Source: Nephrocerus scutellatus
Lineage: Eukaryota > Arthropoda > Insecta > Diptera > Pipunculidae
Assembly: GCA_947095585.1 (NCBI GenBank)
Contig: OX352761.1
Coordinates: 86,804,419-86,868,418 of the forward strand
Length of the DNA: 64,000 nt
Direction: 5' to 3'
The translations under genes were made by a program, and so were the position numbers. Below, one piece after another: positions 19,128 to 30,416 of this stretch; the first letter of the stretch is position 1; each line of letters starts with the position of its first letter. A model generated the notes under the pieces. The model was given only the letters and a program-made list of their open reading frames with translations. It made no database searches and was not told the origin of the DNA.

Positions 19128-19580
19128 TGTAAGTGAGACGAATGCATTCTGGCAGCACCGGCGTGCCCCCTGACGTGCGGATCGTTGAGATAATCGAAAC
19201 GATACGCCTACCTGCCACTAGTTGGCATGACAATCATCCCATCACCAGAGAAAACAGAAAGAAAAACGAACGAGCACGAACTTCATTTACTTCATCAATA
19301 ACGTCGACAGTGCAAGCATCGAGAAAATCGCATTACGTTTTTATTGACCAGCGTTTCCACATTTTGATTAATTATATTTAATATTTGTAATCTTGAGTAA
19401 TCTTTAATTTAAATAGAAAGTGTTGTATCTTAAAAATAATTTAGATTTAAGCAGAATAAATAGACTACCGAAAACGGATCTTTTGGCTCGCCTCGTTTTT
19501 TCTTCTTGGACATGCATGACCGCCTTCGGTTATTATTAAATTGTGGTGAAGTGGTTAATCAACGCTAAATAAACCCCACA
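19128..19580 (+). repeat. Gypsy-C 5' LTR (left boundary tentative)
   Basis: The right end is firm: AAACCCCACA at 19580 is followed by AA and a PBS. The left end is placed at TGTAAGTGAGACGAATGC (19128), which gives TG...CA ends and a length of about 453 bp. A 3' LTR is not present to confirm it. AATAAA occurs near 19457 and 19568. Confidence 0.55.
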
Positions 19581-19581
19581 A

Positions 19582-19600
19582 ATTGGTGACCCCGACGAAA
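19582..19600 (+). other. Gypsy-C primer-binding site
   Basis: TTGGTGACCCCGACGAAAA follows the LTR end. It shares its first 15 bases with the Gypsy-B site at 7443. Confidence 0.75.
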
Positions 19601-20508
19601 AAACGACGCGGAAAAACGCAAAAAACTTGCCAGTCGCGACACATTGTTCGCATAAAAAGAATAAAACTACGGCCGCCAGTCACACCGGCGACCATTGATT
19701 TAGCTACGGCAACCAGCATTTTTACATCCACATTTCGCAGCGGCGTCAAAAGCAACAACCTTTCCGCAATTAACTACAGCAACCGCAGCAGTTGTTACGA
19801 ATCAGGTGTTCCAACATTTACGACGGATTACATGTTACACATGCAATCCATTCAATACAACCCCACTTAAACCTAAGCATGTGGAAGTCCTGCAGATTTT
19901 TGGTTACCCACAGCTAAATGGTGAAACAAAATTAACATTCACATTTCATTCGCATACAAGCAGAAACTGTAAACAGCAAATTCAATCGTTGCATAATATC
20001 CATTGTCATCATTGCTCCACAAACTACAAACAAATAGTTCAATTGGCAATAAACAACCGAAAATCATCATCAACGAAAAACGCACGAAACCTGTGACAAC
20101 ATCAATTTTTCCGGCTTCCAGTCCTATTCCATCGTGTAAAAAGCTACAGGCACAGCAGCCGAAGCGGCTACAGCTGCCGCACCAGCTATTGCAACAAAAA
20201 CAACAGCCAGCTCCATCAGCTGTAACAACTATCGATGGTAACTTAAGGCACATGTGGCACTTAAGGCACACTCAGTTTTTACGCCGATATCACAATTGCC
20301 CAATCTATCGACCAGACGTTCGGCCAAACTTTTCACATAACAATCAACGACGCCGGGCTGAACACTGTCGTCAGTACAACAACAACAACAACAATTGCCA
20401 ATCAGTCGCAGCAAAAAACACCTAGCAGCAGCAGCAGCAGCAAAGATTTCAGGATCATTACAAGCTAAAGCAGACAACAAATACAGCGAAACATTAATCC
20501 TCAATTAA
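19601..20508. other. Gypsy-C leader and disordered gag N-terminus
   Basis: About 900 bp between PBS and the recognisable gag, rich in CAACAA and CAGCAG triplets (20376-20450). Frames across it are low-complexity (Gln/Asn-rich) and have no domain. The single frame at 20003-20425 could be a decayed gag leader but is not convincing. Confidence 0.45.
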
Positions 20509-21325
20509 TTGATAATTTATTTTATTTACTTATATAAAGTCTCTGTAAAATATTCCCCATTTAACAGAGACGATCCCGAGATATGGTTCAAACAGCTAAA
20601 GGCCCCGTTCGAGTTGAGCGGGGTGTCAGCTGATAAAACCAAATACGGGCATTTAGTAGCTGCTCTCGACGCAGAAACAATCAAATGCGTGCGCGAATTG
20701 ATTTTATAACCCGCCGAAACCAACAAATATACTTCGTTAAAAACAGCAATTATCGAAAGGCTTTGTGACTCGGCTAGGATAAAATGAAATCGTTTACTTT
20801 CTGGTCTACAACTCCGCGATAAAAAAAAAACCTTCGCAATTACTACGCGAAATGCAGGCACTCTCAGTAAATCAAATCATTGAGCCGATTTTACAAAATT
20901 TGTGGTTGCAGCGATTGCCCACAAATATTCAAGAGATTTTATCCTGCATGGAAGAAAACGAGTTGAACAAAGTAGGCGCATGTGCAGATAAAATTATAGA
21001 AATTCACAGTCCCGTAGGCATTTATAATATTTCCAAACCGTCTCAACCTACTGTAAGTGATTCCAACCACTTATTGTTGGCACGCATTGATGCTTTAACA
21101 AAGCGTTTCGATAATTGGTCCAATAACGAAAGAAAATCTCGAGCCGCGCATCGACCGCAAACTAATGAGAATCGGCAATGGCGCAGCAAATCTCGATTTG
21201 ATTCACAGGTCAAAACTTTCCCAAATTGCTGGTACCACTTTAAATTCGGAGTCAATGCTAAAAACTGTTCTAAGTCGTGTATGTTCGATCAAAATCGAAC
21301 TTCGGCCAGTCCGGAAAACCAATAG
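20509..21325 (+). pseudogene. gag: Gypsy-C gag
   Basis: The capsid-like part reads FNRDDPEIWFKQLKAPFEL and ALDAETIKCVREL. It is interrupted by TAA at about 20707 and TGA at about 20787. It resumes with SQLLREMQAL and LWLQRLPTNIQEILSCMEEN and ends with CWYHFKFGVNAKNCSKSC, the same unusual zinc-binding pattern as Gypsy-B. The two elements share organisation but not close sequence identity. Pol follows in an overlapping frame at 21277. Confidence 0.85.
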
Positions 21326-22306
21326 GCTCATTACTCTTCGCGGCAAGTGTTAGAAGCCATTCAAATTGCCGCCTAGTTGTATTCGAACTTACCACAAAGC
21401 AGCAATTCCTTATCGACACCGGAGTTGACATTTCGGTCTTAACTCCAACGTCAAGGGACAAATACATAAAATTAGACTATAAATCATTCGCGGCAAATTC
21501 AACATCGATTGAAACATTCGGCACAAAAAACCTTACATTCAATTTGTGTCTAAGGCGTGCATTCGCATGGAAGTTTACGATCGCTAACGTTGACAGATGC
21601 ATAATCGGAGCTGATTTTCTCCTACAACACGGTCTGTTAGTCGACGTGAAAAATAAGAAATTGATTGACCCACTGGCGTCAATGTCAAAAAGTGGAACCT
21701 CAATTTTTTTACCGCCAACTTACAACAATAAAATTGGATGCATACAATCCACACATCCGCAATTTACTGAAAAATTTCAAGCAAATCACTCACGAAACGC
21801 CGACGCTCAATACGATTAAACATAACGTTGAACATAAAATCGAAACAGAGGGCCAACCGTGTTCCTCGAAAGTTCGACGACTCAACACAGAAAAAATGAA
21901 CATAACTAAAAAAGAAATCGACCTCTGGTTAAAACAAGGCGTATGCCGACTGTCCAAGAGCAACTGGGCTATATGTACCCCGTTTGGTTTGTTTGAGTTC
22001 CCTCGTATGACATTCGGTCTACGAAATGCGGCCCAAACATTCCAGCGCTTAATTCTTGCGATTTTTCGTGACGTCAAATTTGCTTCTCCCTATATCGACG
22101 ATGTTAAAGTGGCATCGTCCAACATTGACCAGCACATCGAACACCTGAAAATCATATTTCAGCGATTACAGGATCTAGTGATTAATTTGAGCAAATGCAC
22201 ATTCGGTGAGAAACAAATAAGCTTCCTAGGATTCGACATTTCAGCCGCTCGAATCTCGAATCGAAGCAATAGCAAATTACGCGCGTCCATGATGAATGAA
22301 GGATGA
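21277..22306 (+). pseudogene. pol: Gypsy-C pol: protease and reverse transcriptase
   Basis: Protease: QQFLIDTGVDISVLTP, with DTG intact. RT occupies another frame from 21665: ITKKEIDLWLKQGVCRLSKS is joined to NWAICTPFGLFEF. About 90 residues between these, including the first catalytic Asp, are deleted. TFGLRNAAQTFQRL and YIDD (22091-22102) remain. The frame decays after LGFDISAARIS. The element could not reverse transcribe. Confidence 0.87.
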
Positions 22307-22760
22307 AAGAAGAACGACAACAGCAAGGTCATTTGGTGCGATCAGTCGAACCAAGATTTCGAGCGTTGCAAAAACAATTAGCGGAAGCTACTCAGCTATC
22401 TCATTCGTTTCCTAATCCAAAAATCGCAATCATGGTTGATGCGTCAAACCAATCAATCGGAGCTGTGGTGCAACAATTCACGACCGAAGGTTGGCAACCT
22501 CTGAGCTTCTTTTCTCGAAAACTCACGGCTACGGAGCAAAGATACAGTACGTACGACAGGAAACTGACAGGAAATCAAACACTTTAAGCATTTCGTTGAA
22601 GGTCGGGAATTTATTCTCTATACTGATCACAAACCCCTCACGTACGCACTGTATCAAAACTTAGAAAAAGCTTCACCCCGTCAGTGCAGGCATCTTGATC
22701 TGGTTGCACAATACACAACCGATATTCAGCACGTTTCCGGTAAGGATAACGTTGTGGCCG
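22307..22760 (+). pseudogene. pol: Gypsy-C pol: RNase H
   Basis: Frame one (22303-22587): AIMVDASNQSIGAVVQQF and LSFFSRKLTATEQRYSTYDR. A deletion then shifts to HFVEGREFILYTDHKPLTYA and DNVVADALSRID in the next frame. This is the usual gypsy RNase H with both Asp boxes, split by a frameshift at about 22570. Confidence 0.85.
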
Positions 22761-23137
22761 ATGCCCTTTCTCGGATCGATGCACTAACGATCCCGAGTAA
22801 TATAGATTACTCACTTATGGCGGACGAACAAACCAAAGATGAGCTAAAAACGTTAATCAAAAGCAACGACAGTCTTAAACTTGACAAAATGCCGGTTTTT
22901 GGAACAAACAAACTCTTATATTTCGACGTTTCAACGGGTACACCAAGACCAATATGTCCCCAAAAAATTTCGACGACAAGTTTTCGAAAAATGTCACAAT
23001 GTATCACTCCCAGGAATACGCAACTCGGCCAAGCTAATTCGTACCAAATTCGTCTGGCCAGCACTTAACAAAGACGTAGGATTGTGGGCAAAATGTTGCA
23101 CCAACTGCTAAAAATGCAAAGTCACAAAACGCGTTAA
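22754..23137 (+). pseudogene. pol: Gypsy-C integrase, 5' part (zinc-binding domain)
   Basis: After the RNase H linker the frame 22881-23111 reads FEKCHNVSLPGIRNSAKL, then FVWPALNKDVGLWAKCCTNC, the HHCC-type domain with the second His changed to Leu. A stop follows the CC. The gene is interrupted at 23138 by a Harbinger derivative and resumes at 24503. Confidence 0.82.
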
Positions 23138-24499
23138 AAGTCCCCGCACACTAGAGACTTTTTTATCGGACGATAGTTTGGTCGTGTTGGGCTGCTAGTG
23201 CGCACACTGTGCCAATTAAACAGTCGGGTTGGTGGTGAGTGCGCAGACTAAGACAACAGTCGGTCGACTAATCTCAAATGGTTTGCTATTTATGTCGTTT
23301 TGTTTTAGAATAAATTAAATTTTTTTACAAGTTGTCGTGCAATATTATTATTATTATTTTTTATTTACTTGAAACTTATTGCCTATGGATTACTCCCTGA
23401 AAGATTTGCGCCACGGCAATAAGGTGGGCTAAGCCCTTTATTTTATTTTCTCGGAATTCTTCCTGATTCATTGAAAAAAGCAATACGGAAAAAACGTTCA
23501 CGAAACTAAAACGACGCGAGTCCAAATGCTGACATACGTGAGCCTTGAAAATTCTAGGAGCCTCTATTGAAAAATTCGGTCTATCAGGAACTAGCTGACT
23601 TCTTACTTGAATGCCCACCACAACTCGACAGTTAATTGTACCGGATTCGTTTGTAGTACCAGGCCTAACAAACGAAAAAGGCACGCACAACTATCGAGCC
23701 GATAAGCTCCAACGCCAAACATTCCACCAAGGATGAGCGAAAAAGCTGGACTCAAATGGAGCTCTTGAAGATTCTCTGCGGTTCCTCGTAACTTCCTCCA
23801 ATTTAGGCCTTTCTTGAAGATTTGTAATTTGATTCTTTTCTTTAAATTTTTTTTTATGTAGCTAGATGTTGATTGAGTAGTCTGAACAGGTCTGCGTAGC
23901 CTTATTTGCTTAAAAATGTTGAGGATACCAATTTTAGCATCGAATTTTTCGTCAGCGGTTAAGCTATGGAGTGAAGGGACAAGAGATAAGGCAAAGTTTG
24001 TGTTTTCATTCGTATTAGCCCCTTTCAATGCTTCTATTAATGCTTCATCCAAATTCTTTGCTTCGGTACCATAGTCCTCTTATTCCGCTGACGAATAGGT
24101 GTGGAAGTAGAAGGACCAGCTTCGTCATCTTCTTCATCATTTTCTTGAGAATCATCCTCTTTCAGGTTACCTTCCGTTTGTCGATTTTCCATGCATCGTA
24201 ACGTAGCGAAGACGAAGCTGAAGCGTGTTTGTGTTTCAGGCATTACTGAATTATTGAGTCGGCCGACTAAAAAATCGTAAGTGTGCGCGCGTGGAAGAGC
24301 GCCATACTGATTAAGCAGTATGCGATAGTTTGCCGATACTTTAGTTTGATAAAATTGAAACGAAATCGTGTCGCACATTAAACTTATTTATCGGCCGATA
24401 CCAAATCATTGTAGTCTGCGCACTTGCATACATGTTCATACTGATTAAGAGCGCGACTAAACTATCGGCCGACAGAAAGTCTCTAGTGTGCGGGGACTC
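23138..24499. mobile_element. PIF/Harbinger non-autonomous derivative, copy 2 (inside Gypsy-C integrase)
   Basis: 1,362 bp with inverted termini (AAGTCCCCGCACACTAGAGA left, its near complement right) and TAA on both sides (23135-23137 and 24500-24502). The gypsy integrase reading frame is continuous if the element and one TAA are removed, which proves the insertion point. It is inverted relative to copy 1 and about 90 bp shorter in the interior. It carries the BESS ORF on the minus strand and subterminal TCGGCCGA motifs. Confidence 0.93.
23603..24378 (-). pseudogene. BESS-motif protein, second ORF of Harbinger (copy 2)
   Basis: Two overlapping minus-strand frames (24378-24037 and 24052-23603) carry the same acidic linker (SQENDEEDDEAGPSTSTP) and BESS motif (NFALSLVPSLHSL) as copy 1, with the same frame break. 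The break was therefore in the common ancestor of both copies. The first ~60 residues lie in terminal DNA and are probably not coding. Confidence 0.65.
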
Positions 24500-24502
24500 T
24501 AA

Positions 24503-25184
24503 AAGTCCATGTGGTAACTACATTGTTGTCAGTGACCGATTCTCCGAAATTCATATCGACATAGTAGGTCCTTTGCAACCATCCGAAAACAAACAATGGC
24601 GGACATTAAAACCGAAACAGTCGCAGACACCCTAATAAAAACATGGATCAGCCTTTTCGGCGTACCATCCATCATCGTCTCCGACAGAGGAGCTCAATTC
24701 GAATCCGAATTATTCACAAGTCTAGCCAATCTAATCGGATTTCAACGCAGGCGAACCACAGCATATAATCCGGCATGCAACGGCATGATCGAACGATGAC
24801 ACCACAGCTTGAAAGCTTCAATCGTTTGTAGTAACAATCCCCAATGGACCAAATCCTTACCTCTCGTACTACTAGGCTTGAGAACCGCTTTCAGAAACTA
24901 TTTCGAAGCTTCCTCAGCTGAGCTCGTATACGGAGAAAAATTACGCCTTCCAGGGGACATGAGTCATCATTTTCGACACAAAACTAAGTTATCACTAAAA
25001 TTAAAAAATATTTCAAGCTAGTACAACCAACCCCAACCATCACGACACGTCAATAAGTCAACAATTTTCGTCTTTAAAGATCTCAAGACGTGCTCACATT
25101 TCCTGGTCCGTACAGACGCAGTGCGAAAGGCATTGCAACCACCATACCAGGGCCCTTACCGGGTAGAAGAAGCGATAAAACAGT
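24503..25184 (+). pseudogene. pol: Gypsy-C integrase, 3' part
   Basis: Core: EIHIDIVGPLQPSEN (first Asp), then a ~50-bp deletion at about 24590, then VPSIIVSDRGAQFESELF (second Asp), YNPACNGMIER (Glu) and a TGA for Trp at 24797-24799. The C-terminal part has LPLVLLGLRTAF, LVYGEKLRLPGD and the GPY module YQGPYRVEEAI (about 25143-25175). At about 25185 the element ends abruptly against a LINE fragment; no 3' LTR is present. Confidence 0.87.
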
Positions 25185-25186
25185 GA

Positions 25187-25827
25187 TAAACGTTTCTGAG
25201 GTGTTCAAGAGAATCTATTGATTTCACTATATTTGCGTCACCGATAAGTTTTATCGCGCGGTCTTGTATTCTATCGAACTGATGAAAAGTAGTTTTAGGA
25301 GCACCAGATCAGATATGGCAATTGTACTCAAGTTTAGGGCGATTAAAAGCCTCGTAAATAGTAGCCATATCAGAGGATAAGAAATATTTCTTGCACCGGG
25401 CTAGAAAACCAAAACATTTCGCAGCATTTTTGGCGACGGTAAATATGTGATCATTCAACGAAAGATTTTCAGTTTCCTCGATGCAAGTACCATTCATGGA
25501 TAATGGCTTGGGACTTAGGATTCGCTTAGACGACAGGAGACAGCATTGGGTTTTTGAAGCATTAAATTCTACCTGATTGATTTCTCCCCATTGTATTATG
25601 CTGTCTAGGTCAGAATTTAACGTGCTAGGTTAAGCACGTAGTTGTTTGAGTTCCACACAACAAGTGGAGGGACGTTCCTCAAACTTATATGAGAATCTGA
25701 GAGTGCTGTCGTCAGCGAAAGGGTGAATTGGATTAGAAGTCACAGATAAGAGATCATTAATAAAAATGAGGAAGAGAGTCGGGGATAAAACAGAGCACTG
25801 GGGAGCGCCAGCATCAATTCTTGAATA
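25187..25827 (-). pseudogene. Jockey-like non-LTR retrotransposon RT fragment
   Basis: Minus strand, from 25827 down: GAPQCSVLSPTLFLIFINDL, then HPFADDSTL, where FADD (25708-25719) is the catalytic box, then VEFNASKTQCCLLSSKRI, LSLNDHIFTVAKNAAKC and PKLEYNCHI. A stop then replaces Trp, followed by SGAPKTTFHQFDRIQDRA. This is the C-terminal half of an insect jockey/R1-type RT. A second stop lies near 25632. The 3' end abuts Gypsy-C and the 5' end abuts satellite DNA. Confidence 0.85.
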
Positions 25828-26727
25828 TGGTCGTTTTGGTCTGGAATTTCGGACAAAGAAATTTTCAAGCGATTCACATGAAATTCGGTATGTAGGGCTA
25901 AGATGCGACTATAAAACTTTTTCCTATGGTCTGGAATTTTGGTAACAAAGCAATTTATCAAGCGATTCGCATGAAATTCGGTATGTAGGGCTAATATGCA
26001 ACTATAAAACTTTTACAGATGGCAATTTTTGAATATGGTCATTATGGTCTGGAATTTCAGGAACAAAGCAATTTCTCAAGCGATTCGTGTGAAATTCAGT
26101 ATGCAGGACTAAGATGCGATTCTAAAACGTTTTCATATGGAATTTCGTTAACAAAGCAATTTCTCAAGCGATTCGCATGAAATTCGGTATGTAGGAATAA
26201 GATGCAACTACAAAACTTTTTCCTATGGCAATTCTGGAATATGGTCATTATGGTCTGGAAACTCGGGAACACAGCAATTTTTCACGCGATGCGCATGAAA
26301 TCCGGTATGTAGGGCTAAGATACGACTAAAAAACTATGGAAATTCTGGAATATGGTCATCATGGTCTAGAATTTTGGAAACAAAACAATTTTTCAAGCGA
26401 TTCGCTTGAAATTCGGTATATAGGACTAAGATGCGACAACAAGACTTTTTCGTATGGCAATTCTGGAATAAGGTCTGGAATTTCAGGAACAAAGCAATTT
26501 CTCAATCTATTCGTGTGAAATTCGGTATGTAGGACTAAGATACGATTATAAAACTTTTTCTTATGCAATTCTGGTATATAGTATTATGATCTGGAATTTC
26601 GGGAACAAAGCAATTTCTCAAGCGATTCGCATGAAATTCTGTATGTAGGACTGAGATGCGACAACAAGACTTTTTCGTATTGCAATTCTGGATTTACGTC
26701 ATTGTGGCAAATGTAGGACTAAGATGC
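25815..26727 (+). repeat. 118-bp satellite, array 1
   Basis: About eight diverged monomers. Signature blocks are TTCTGGAATATGGTCATTAT, GGTCTGGAATTTCGGGAACA, GCATGAAATTCGGTATGTAG and AAGATGCGACTATAAAACTT. Several monomers are shortened. The left side touches the LINE fragment and the right side touches the BEL LTR. The unit length is not a multiple of three, so open frames across it carry no coding meaning. Confidence 0.92.
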
Positions 26728-26733
26728 TTTTCA

Positions 26734-26976
26734 TGTAACTTCTTGATTTGATTTGTACGAAGGCACTCACAAAATTTAAGTCCTGCAAGTAAAATAATAA
26801 AATAAATAATTTAGCAATGAAGCTCTATAAATTTTAGTGCCTTTTTTTGATGTAATTAATGGGCAAAGTCCCATTGTTGGTAAATTTCCAACATTCTATA
26901 AACTTTAGTGTCCTTTAGTTAATGGGCAAATTCCCATCGTTGGTAAATTTCCAAATTTCTTAAATTTTGTGATACA
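26734..26976 (+). repeat. BEL 5' LTR
   Basis: It starts TGTAACTTCTTGATTTGA and ends TTTTGTGATACA, followed by a candidate PBS TTGGTGAAACACTG. Inside, a ~75-bp unit ending AATGGGCAAATTCCCATCGT or a near match plus TGGTAAATTTCC occurs twice in tandem. The right copy at 44217 agrees until its last ~20 bp. Confidence 0.75.
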
Positions 26977-27149
26977 TTGGTGAAACACTGAAAACCGAAG
27001 GTTTATACAACTGTAACAGGAGTGAGCGACAGTCAGTACGATAATGGAAAGCCATAATTCTTTTCAGGGTCATCTACAAAACCAAGAGTCACTCTACTTT
27101 CTATAGAAAAAGATAGAGCCCTCAAAAAGCCAAAATCAGAAGTATAGTG

Positions 27150-28482
27150 CCAGCTGCCAAATGTGCAGCAATCAAATTTTACAGTGGTAACATCAAAACT
27201 ACCGTTCTTGCCAATAGCTAAAAGTAATAACACGTGTTTGACTTCTAACGCGATCAATAATGTCATTCCCTCAGCGAACACCAGATCTGTCACGACAGAA
27301 ATTGATACAAATGTTTGTGTCACGGGTGCTCAATTAGCTAATTTGTGCCCACCGACTATCTCATCAGCACCCCTCGTCACGCCACGCGTAATATTTGCTG
27401 CACCGGCACCTGCGTACGCTGCTTCAGCTGTTAATTATAATGCCATGCCGACTCCTATGTATACCATTACATCTGCTAGTTCTAATTCTATGCCTGCTAC
27501 AAACTGCACTTTAACCACCGGAGTAAATGTCTTTGGGTCAAATGTGTTTCCAAACAACGACCTTTCTACTTCAATAAGGCAAGATCTTCCCAATATGAGT
27601 GCATATGAGTTCAGAAATGACCCAAGTGTTGGTGCATCTAATAATTTTACCATTCTTAGCAAGCAACAGGTAGCAGCAAGGCATTCCGTTCCAAAAGAGC
27701 TGCCATTATTTTCCGGCAACGCGGAGGAACTATTTATGTCAACGTACGAATGTTCAACTCAAATATGAGGTCTCACAAATGCAGAAAATCTCTTACGCTT
27801 ACAGAAGTGTTTGAAAGGAAAGGCACTAGAGTCTATTCGTAGTATGCTGCTACATCCACTGCGTGTTCCTTCTGCCATTACGACTTTAAAAATGTTATAT
27901 GGTCGACCAGAACAGATTATACATTCGTTACTTGAAAAAATAAGAAACACCCCATTGGTAAAGTCAGAAAAACTTCATACAATAATATCTTTTGCCGTGA
28001 GTGTGAGAAATCTCTGCACGACTATGGAAGCTACTGGGTTGCAAAGTCACCTTCAGAATCCAATACTTCTGCAGGAGTTAGTGGAAAAATTGCCGCCTTT
28101 AATTCGGCTGCAATGCGCAACATTTAGAAGAAATCAAGTAGCCATAAACCTACTAACATTTTGTAATTGGTTAAACGAAATAGCAGAAGCAGCCAGCAGC
28201 GTATCAATCTGCAACAAAATTATAACGATTGATACAAATGACAACCATAATAGTGGTCATCGAGGTTATGTCAATTCACATACTATGAAACAAGACGTCA
28301 CCAACCACAGCAATAAAAATTGTAAGAGTTGCCGTGTGTGTAAAAAAGACTGCAAAAATATTGCCAACTGTGTACTTTTTCGTAAGTTGAACAGAAATGA
28401 AAGATGGAATGCTGTGAGGCAAAAGAAGCTCTGTCGAAAGTGTTTGTTTTCACACTTTAATACCCCGTGCGCACGAAATTAA
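27150..28482 (+). pseudogene. gag: BEL/Pao gag
   Basis: The first frame (27163-27768) is Ser/Thr/Ala-rich and ends at a TGA; just before it is ELPLFSGNAEEL, the start of the DUF1759 capsid-like region. The second frame (27811-28482) continues with LKGKALESIRSML, LYGRPEQIIHSLLEKIR and LVEKLPPLIRLQCATF. A Cys-rich zinc-knuckle region follows (CKSCRVCKKDCKNIANC, QKKLCRKCLFSH). Only a few point lesions separate the two frames. The N-terminal start is uncertain, since an ATG at 27043 leads to an early stop. Confidence 0.85.
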
Positions 28483-28545
28483 ATATGCGGAATTGATAAC
28501 TGTACATTAAGTCACCATCGAGATAACAAATCAAAAGATGACACG

Positions 28546-29202
28546 ATGCAACCAGCACCAGAAGAACAATTTTGCAACGCACACAAAAACAACAGTACAA
28601 CAGTTCTTTTTCGCATTATTCCGGTAACACTGTATGGGAAAAATAAATCATTGGAAACATATGCGTTTTTAGATGATGGCTCTTCGCTGAGCTTGTTAGA
28701 CGAGAGTGTTGTGAATAAACTAAAGCTAAATGGTACTCCAGAAGAGTTATGTTTGAAATGGACTGCTGATATGCACAGAGTGGAAGAAGGTTCCAAAAGA
28801 GTATGTGTTGGCATCTCTGGTAGTGGTAAAAGATACAAGTTAGCGAATGTGCGAACTGTTCGGTAACTGCAACTACCCGAACAAACACTTGTAATGGAGA
28901 ATCTGAAAAGTAAATACGAACATATAAAAAATGTACCAGTTGACAGCTATTGTAAACGATTTCCTCGGATTCTATTAGGACTAGATAACTTGAGCCTCGG
29001 TCTACCTGTTGAAATCAGGACTGGGAGCGCACGTGAGCCTATTGCGACTCGTACAAAATTAGGCTGGATAGTGCACGGTGAAATGCAGAACGAACACGTT
29101 TCGGCAGCATCCACTCAACACAGTTTTCAAATTTGTGAATGTGGGCATGAAGACGATAGCAAACTACAAGAGATAGTAAATAAGTTTTTTTTCCTTGGAT
29201 AG
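28546..29202 (+). pseudogene. pol: BEL/Pao protease (DUF1758-like) region
   Basis: The aspartic protease motif is TYAFLDDGSSLSLLDESV, the LDDGSS form used by BEL elements. A TAA at about 28864 interrupts the domain. The continuation (28894-29202) reads KRFPRILLGLDNLSLGLPVE and TKLGWIVHGEM, the conserved end of this domain (ILIG-D and T-x-LGWxV-x-G). Confidence 0.85.
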
Positions 29203-29650
29203 TGTTGGTATAACCTCTCCAAAGCAAATCCGTGTCTCTAGTGAAGACGACAGAGTAAATAAAATTCTTCAAAGTTTAACCAAATTGCAAAATGGCAGAT
29301 ATGAAGTTGGACTGCTTTGGAGATTCGATGATTTTAATCTTCCCGATAGCTTTGCCATGGCCAAGCGACGACTTTTATGTTTAGAGAAGAAATTGCTTCT
29401 CGACAAAAACTTAGCAATTCGCTTCAACGGAACAATAGATGAATATCTACAAAAAGGCTACATAAGAACACTCAGTAAATCAGAATTAGATGATAAGAGT
29501 AAAAGAACTTGGTATTTACCGACGTTTGCTGTTTCCAATAAAAACAAACCTGGCAAATTCCGAATTGTTTGGGATGCAGCAGCCAAAGTAAACGGTATAT
29601 CTTTAAACTAACTTTTATTGAATTGACCAGATTTACTGACATCGCTGCCC
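29195..29650 (+). pseudogene. pol: BEL/Pao reverse transcriptase, N-terminal part
   Basis: The frame reads GRYEVGLLWRFDDFNLPDSF, then AMAKRRLLCLEKKL, YLQKGYIRTL and WYLPTFAVSN with KPGKFRIVWDAAAKVNG (RT finger region, VWDA-A). It stops at about 29610. RT then resumes in the first unit of the 4,226-bp repeat. Confidence 0.87.
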
Positions 29651-30205
29651 GGAGTCCTATTTAGATTTGGTGAACGAAAGGTGGCAATTTGCGGAGACAT
29701 AAAAGAGATGTTTCACCAAGTCCTAGTACGCCCGGAGGACCAACATGTCCAAAGGTTTTTATGGCAATATGGTGATGCCTCAAAACCAATTGATACCTAC
29801 GTAATGAATGTATTGATTTTTGGCGCTTCTTGTGCGCCTAGTATTTCGCAATACGTTATGAATTTAAACGCACAAATTTTACACACACGTACCCTAGAGC
29901 CGTTCTATCTATTCGTCGAAACCATTACGTTGATGATATAAAGAAAGCAAAAAACACTTTGTACCGATGAGCTCAGAATGAGGTATTTTATGAGGAAATT
30001 AAGTCTCTTAAAAAAGACAACACCCATCCAAAGATTAGTAAATCAAGCATTTTATATAAGTTCTTTCCCTACTTGGATGAGAATGAAGTTTGGAGAGCTG
30101 AAGGACGAATAGATGCCTGCGACGTAGCCGACGAGCAGATGAGAAGACCGATTATCATACCCTTATTATGTAAATGTAAAATGTCATGTAAAATAAGTAA
30201 AAGTA
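29651..30205 (+). pseudogene. pol: BEL RT and pre-integrase piece, U1
   Basis: CGDIKEMFHQVLVRPEDQHV carries the first RT Asp, and FGASCAPSISQYVMNLNA follows. HYVDD (29923-29937) lies in a different frame from the preceding block because of a lesion. After it a large deletion removes the A17/RNase H region. The sequence then reads SSILYKFFPYLDENEVWRAE and GRIDACDVADEQMRRPIII, the region before the BEL integrase zinc domain, where Copia-A begins. Confidence 0.85.
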
Positions 30206-30396
30206 AAGTAACAAATAAAATACGAATGCCGGTGTTTGATTTAATATATTGAAAATTGAAAAAATTGTTTATTTGTTCGCTGTTGACAAATTAAATAACT
30301 CTGACATTTGAGTCGAGTCATACTAGAATGCTAATACTAATGTAAAGTGTAAAACTTGAACTAAACCGCAATGAGTGCGTTGAACGAATTTCAATA
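30206..30396 (-). repeat. Copia-A 3' LTR, U1 (truncated at U5 end)
   Basis: On the minus strand the LTR begins TATTGAAATTCG at 30396, right after the purine tract AAAGTGGGAG (30397-30406). It matches the 5' LTR (43110-43301) for about 170 bp up to TTTGTTACTT, then is replaced by BEL flank, so its last ~36 bp are lost. Confidence 0.8.
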
Positions 30397-30416
30397 CTCC
30401 CACTTTTAGTTACAAG

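Noticed and set aside
17143..24378. BESS-type ORFs as possible host genes
   Set aside because: Both copies lie entirely inside Harbinger termini and share the same frame break, so they are transposon cargo.
27033..27323. Minus-strand 96-codon ORF opposite BEL gag start
   Set aside because: No motif, and the plus strand fits BEL gag.
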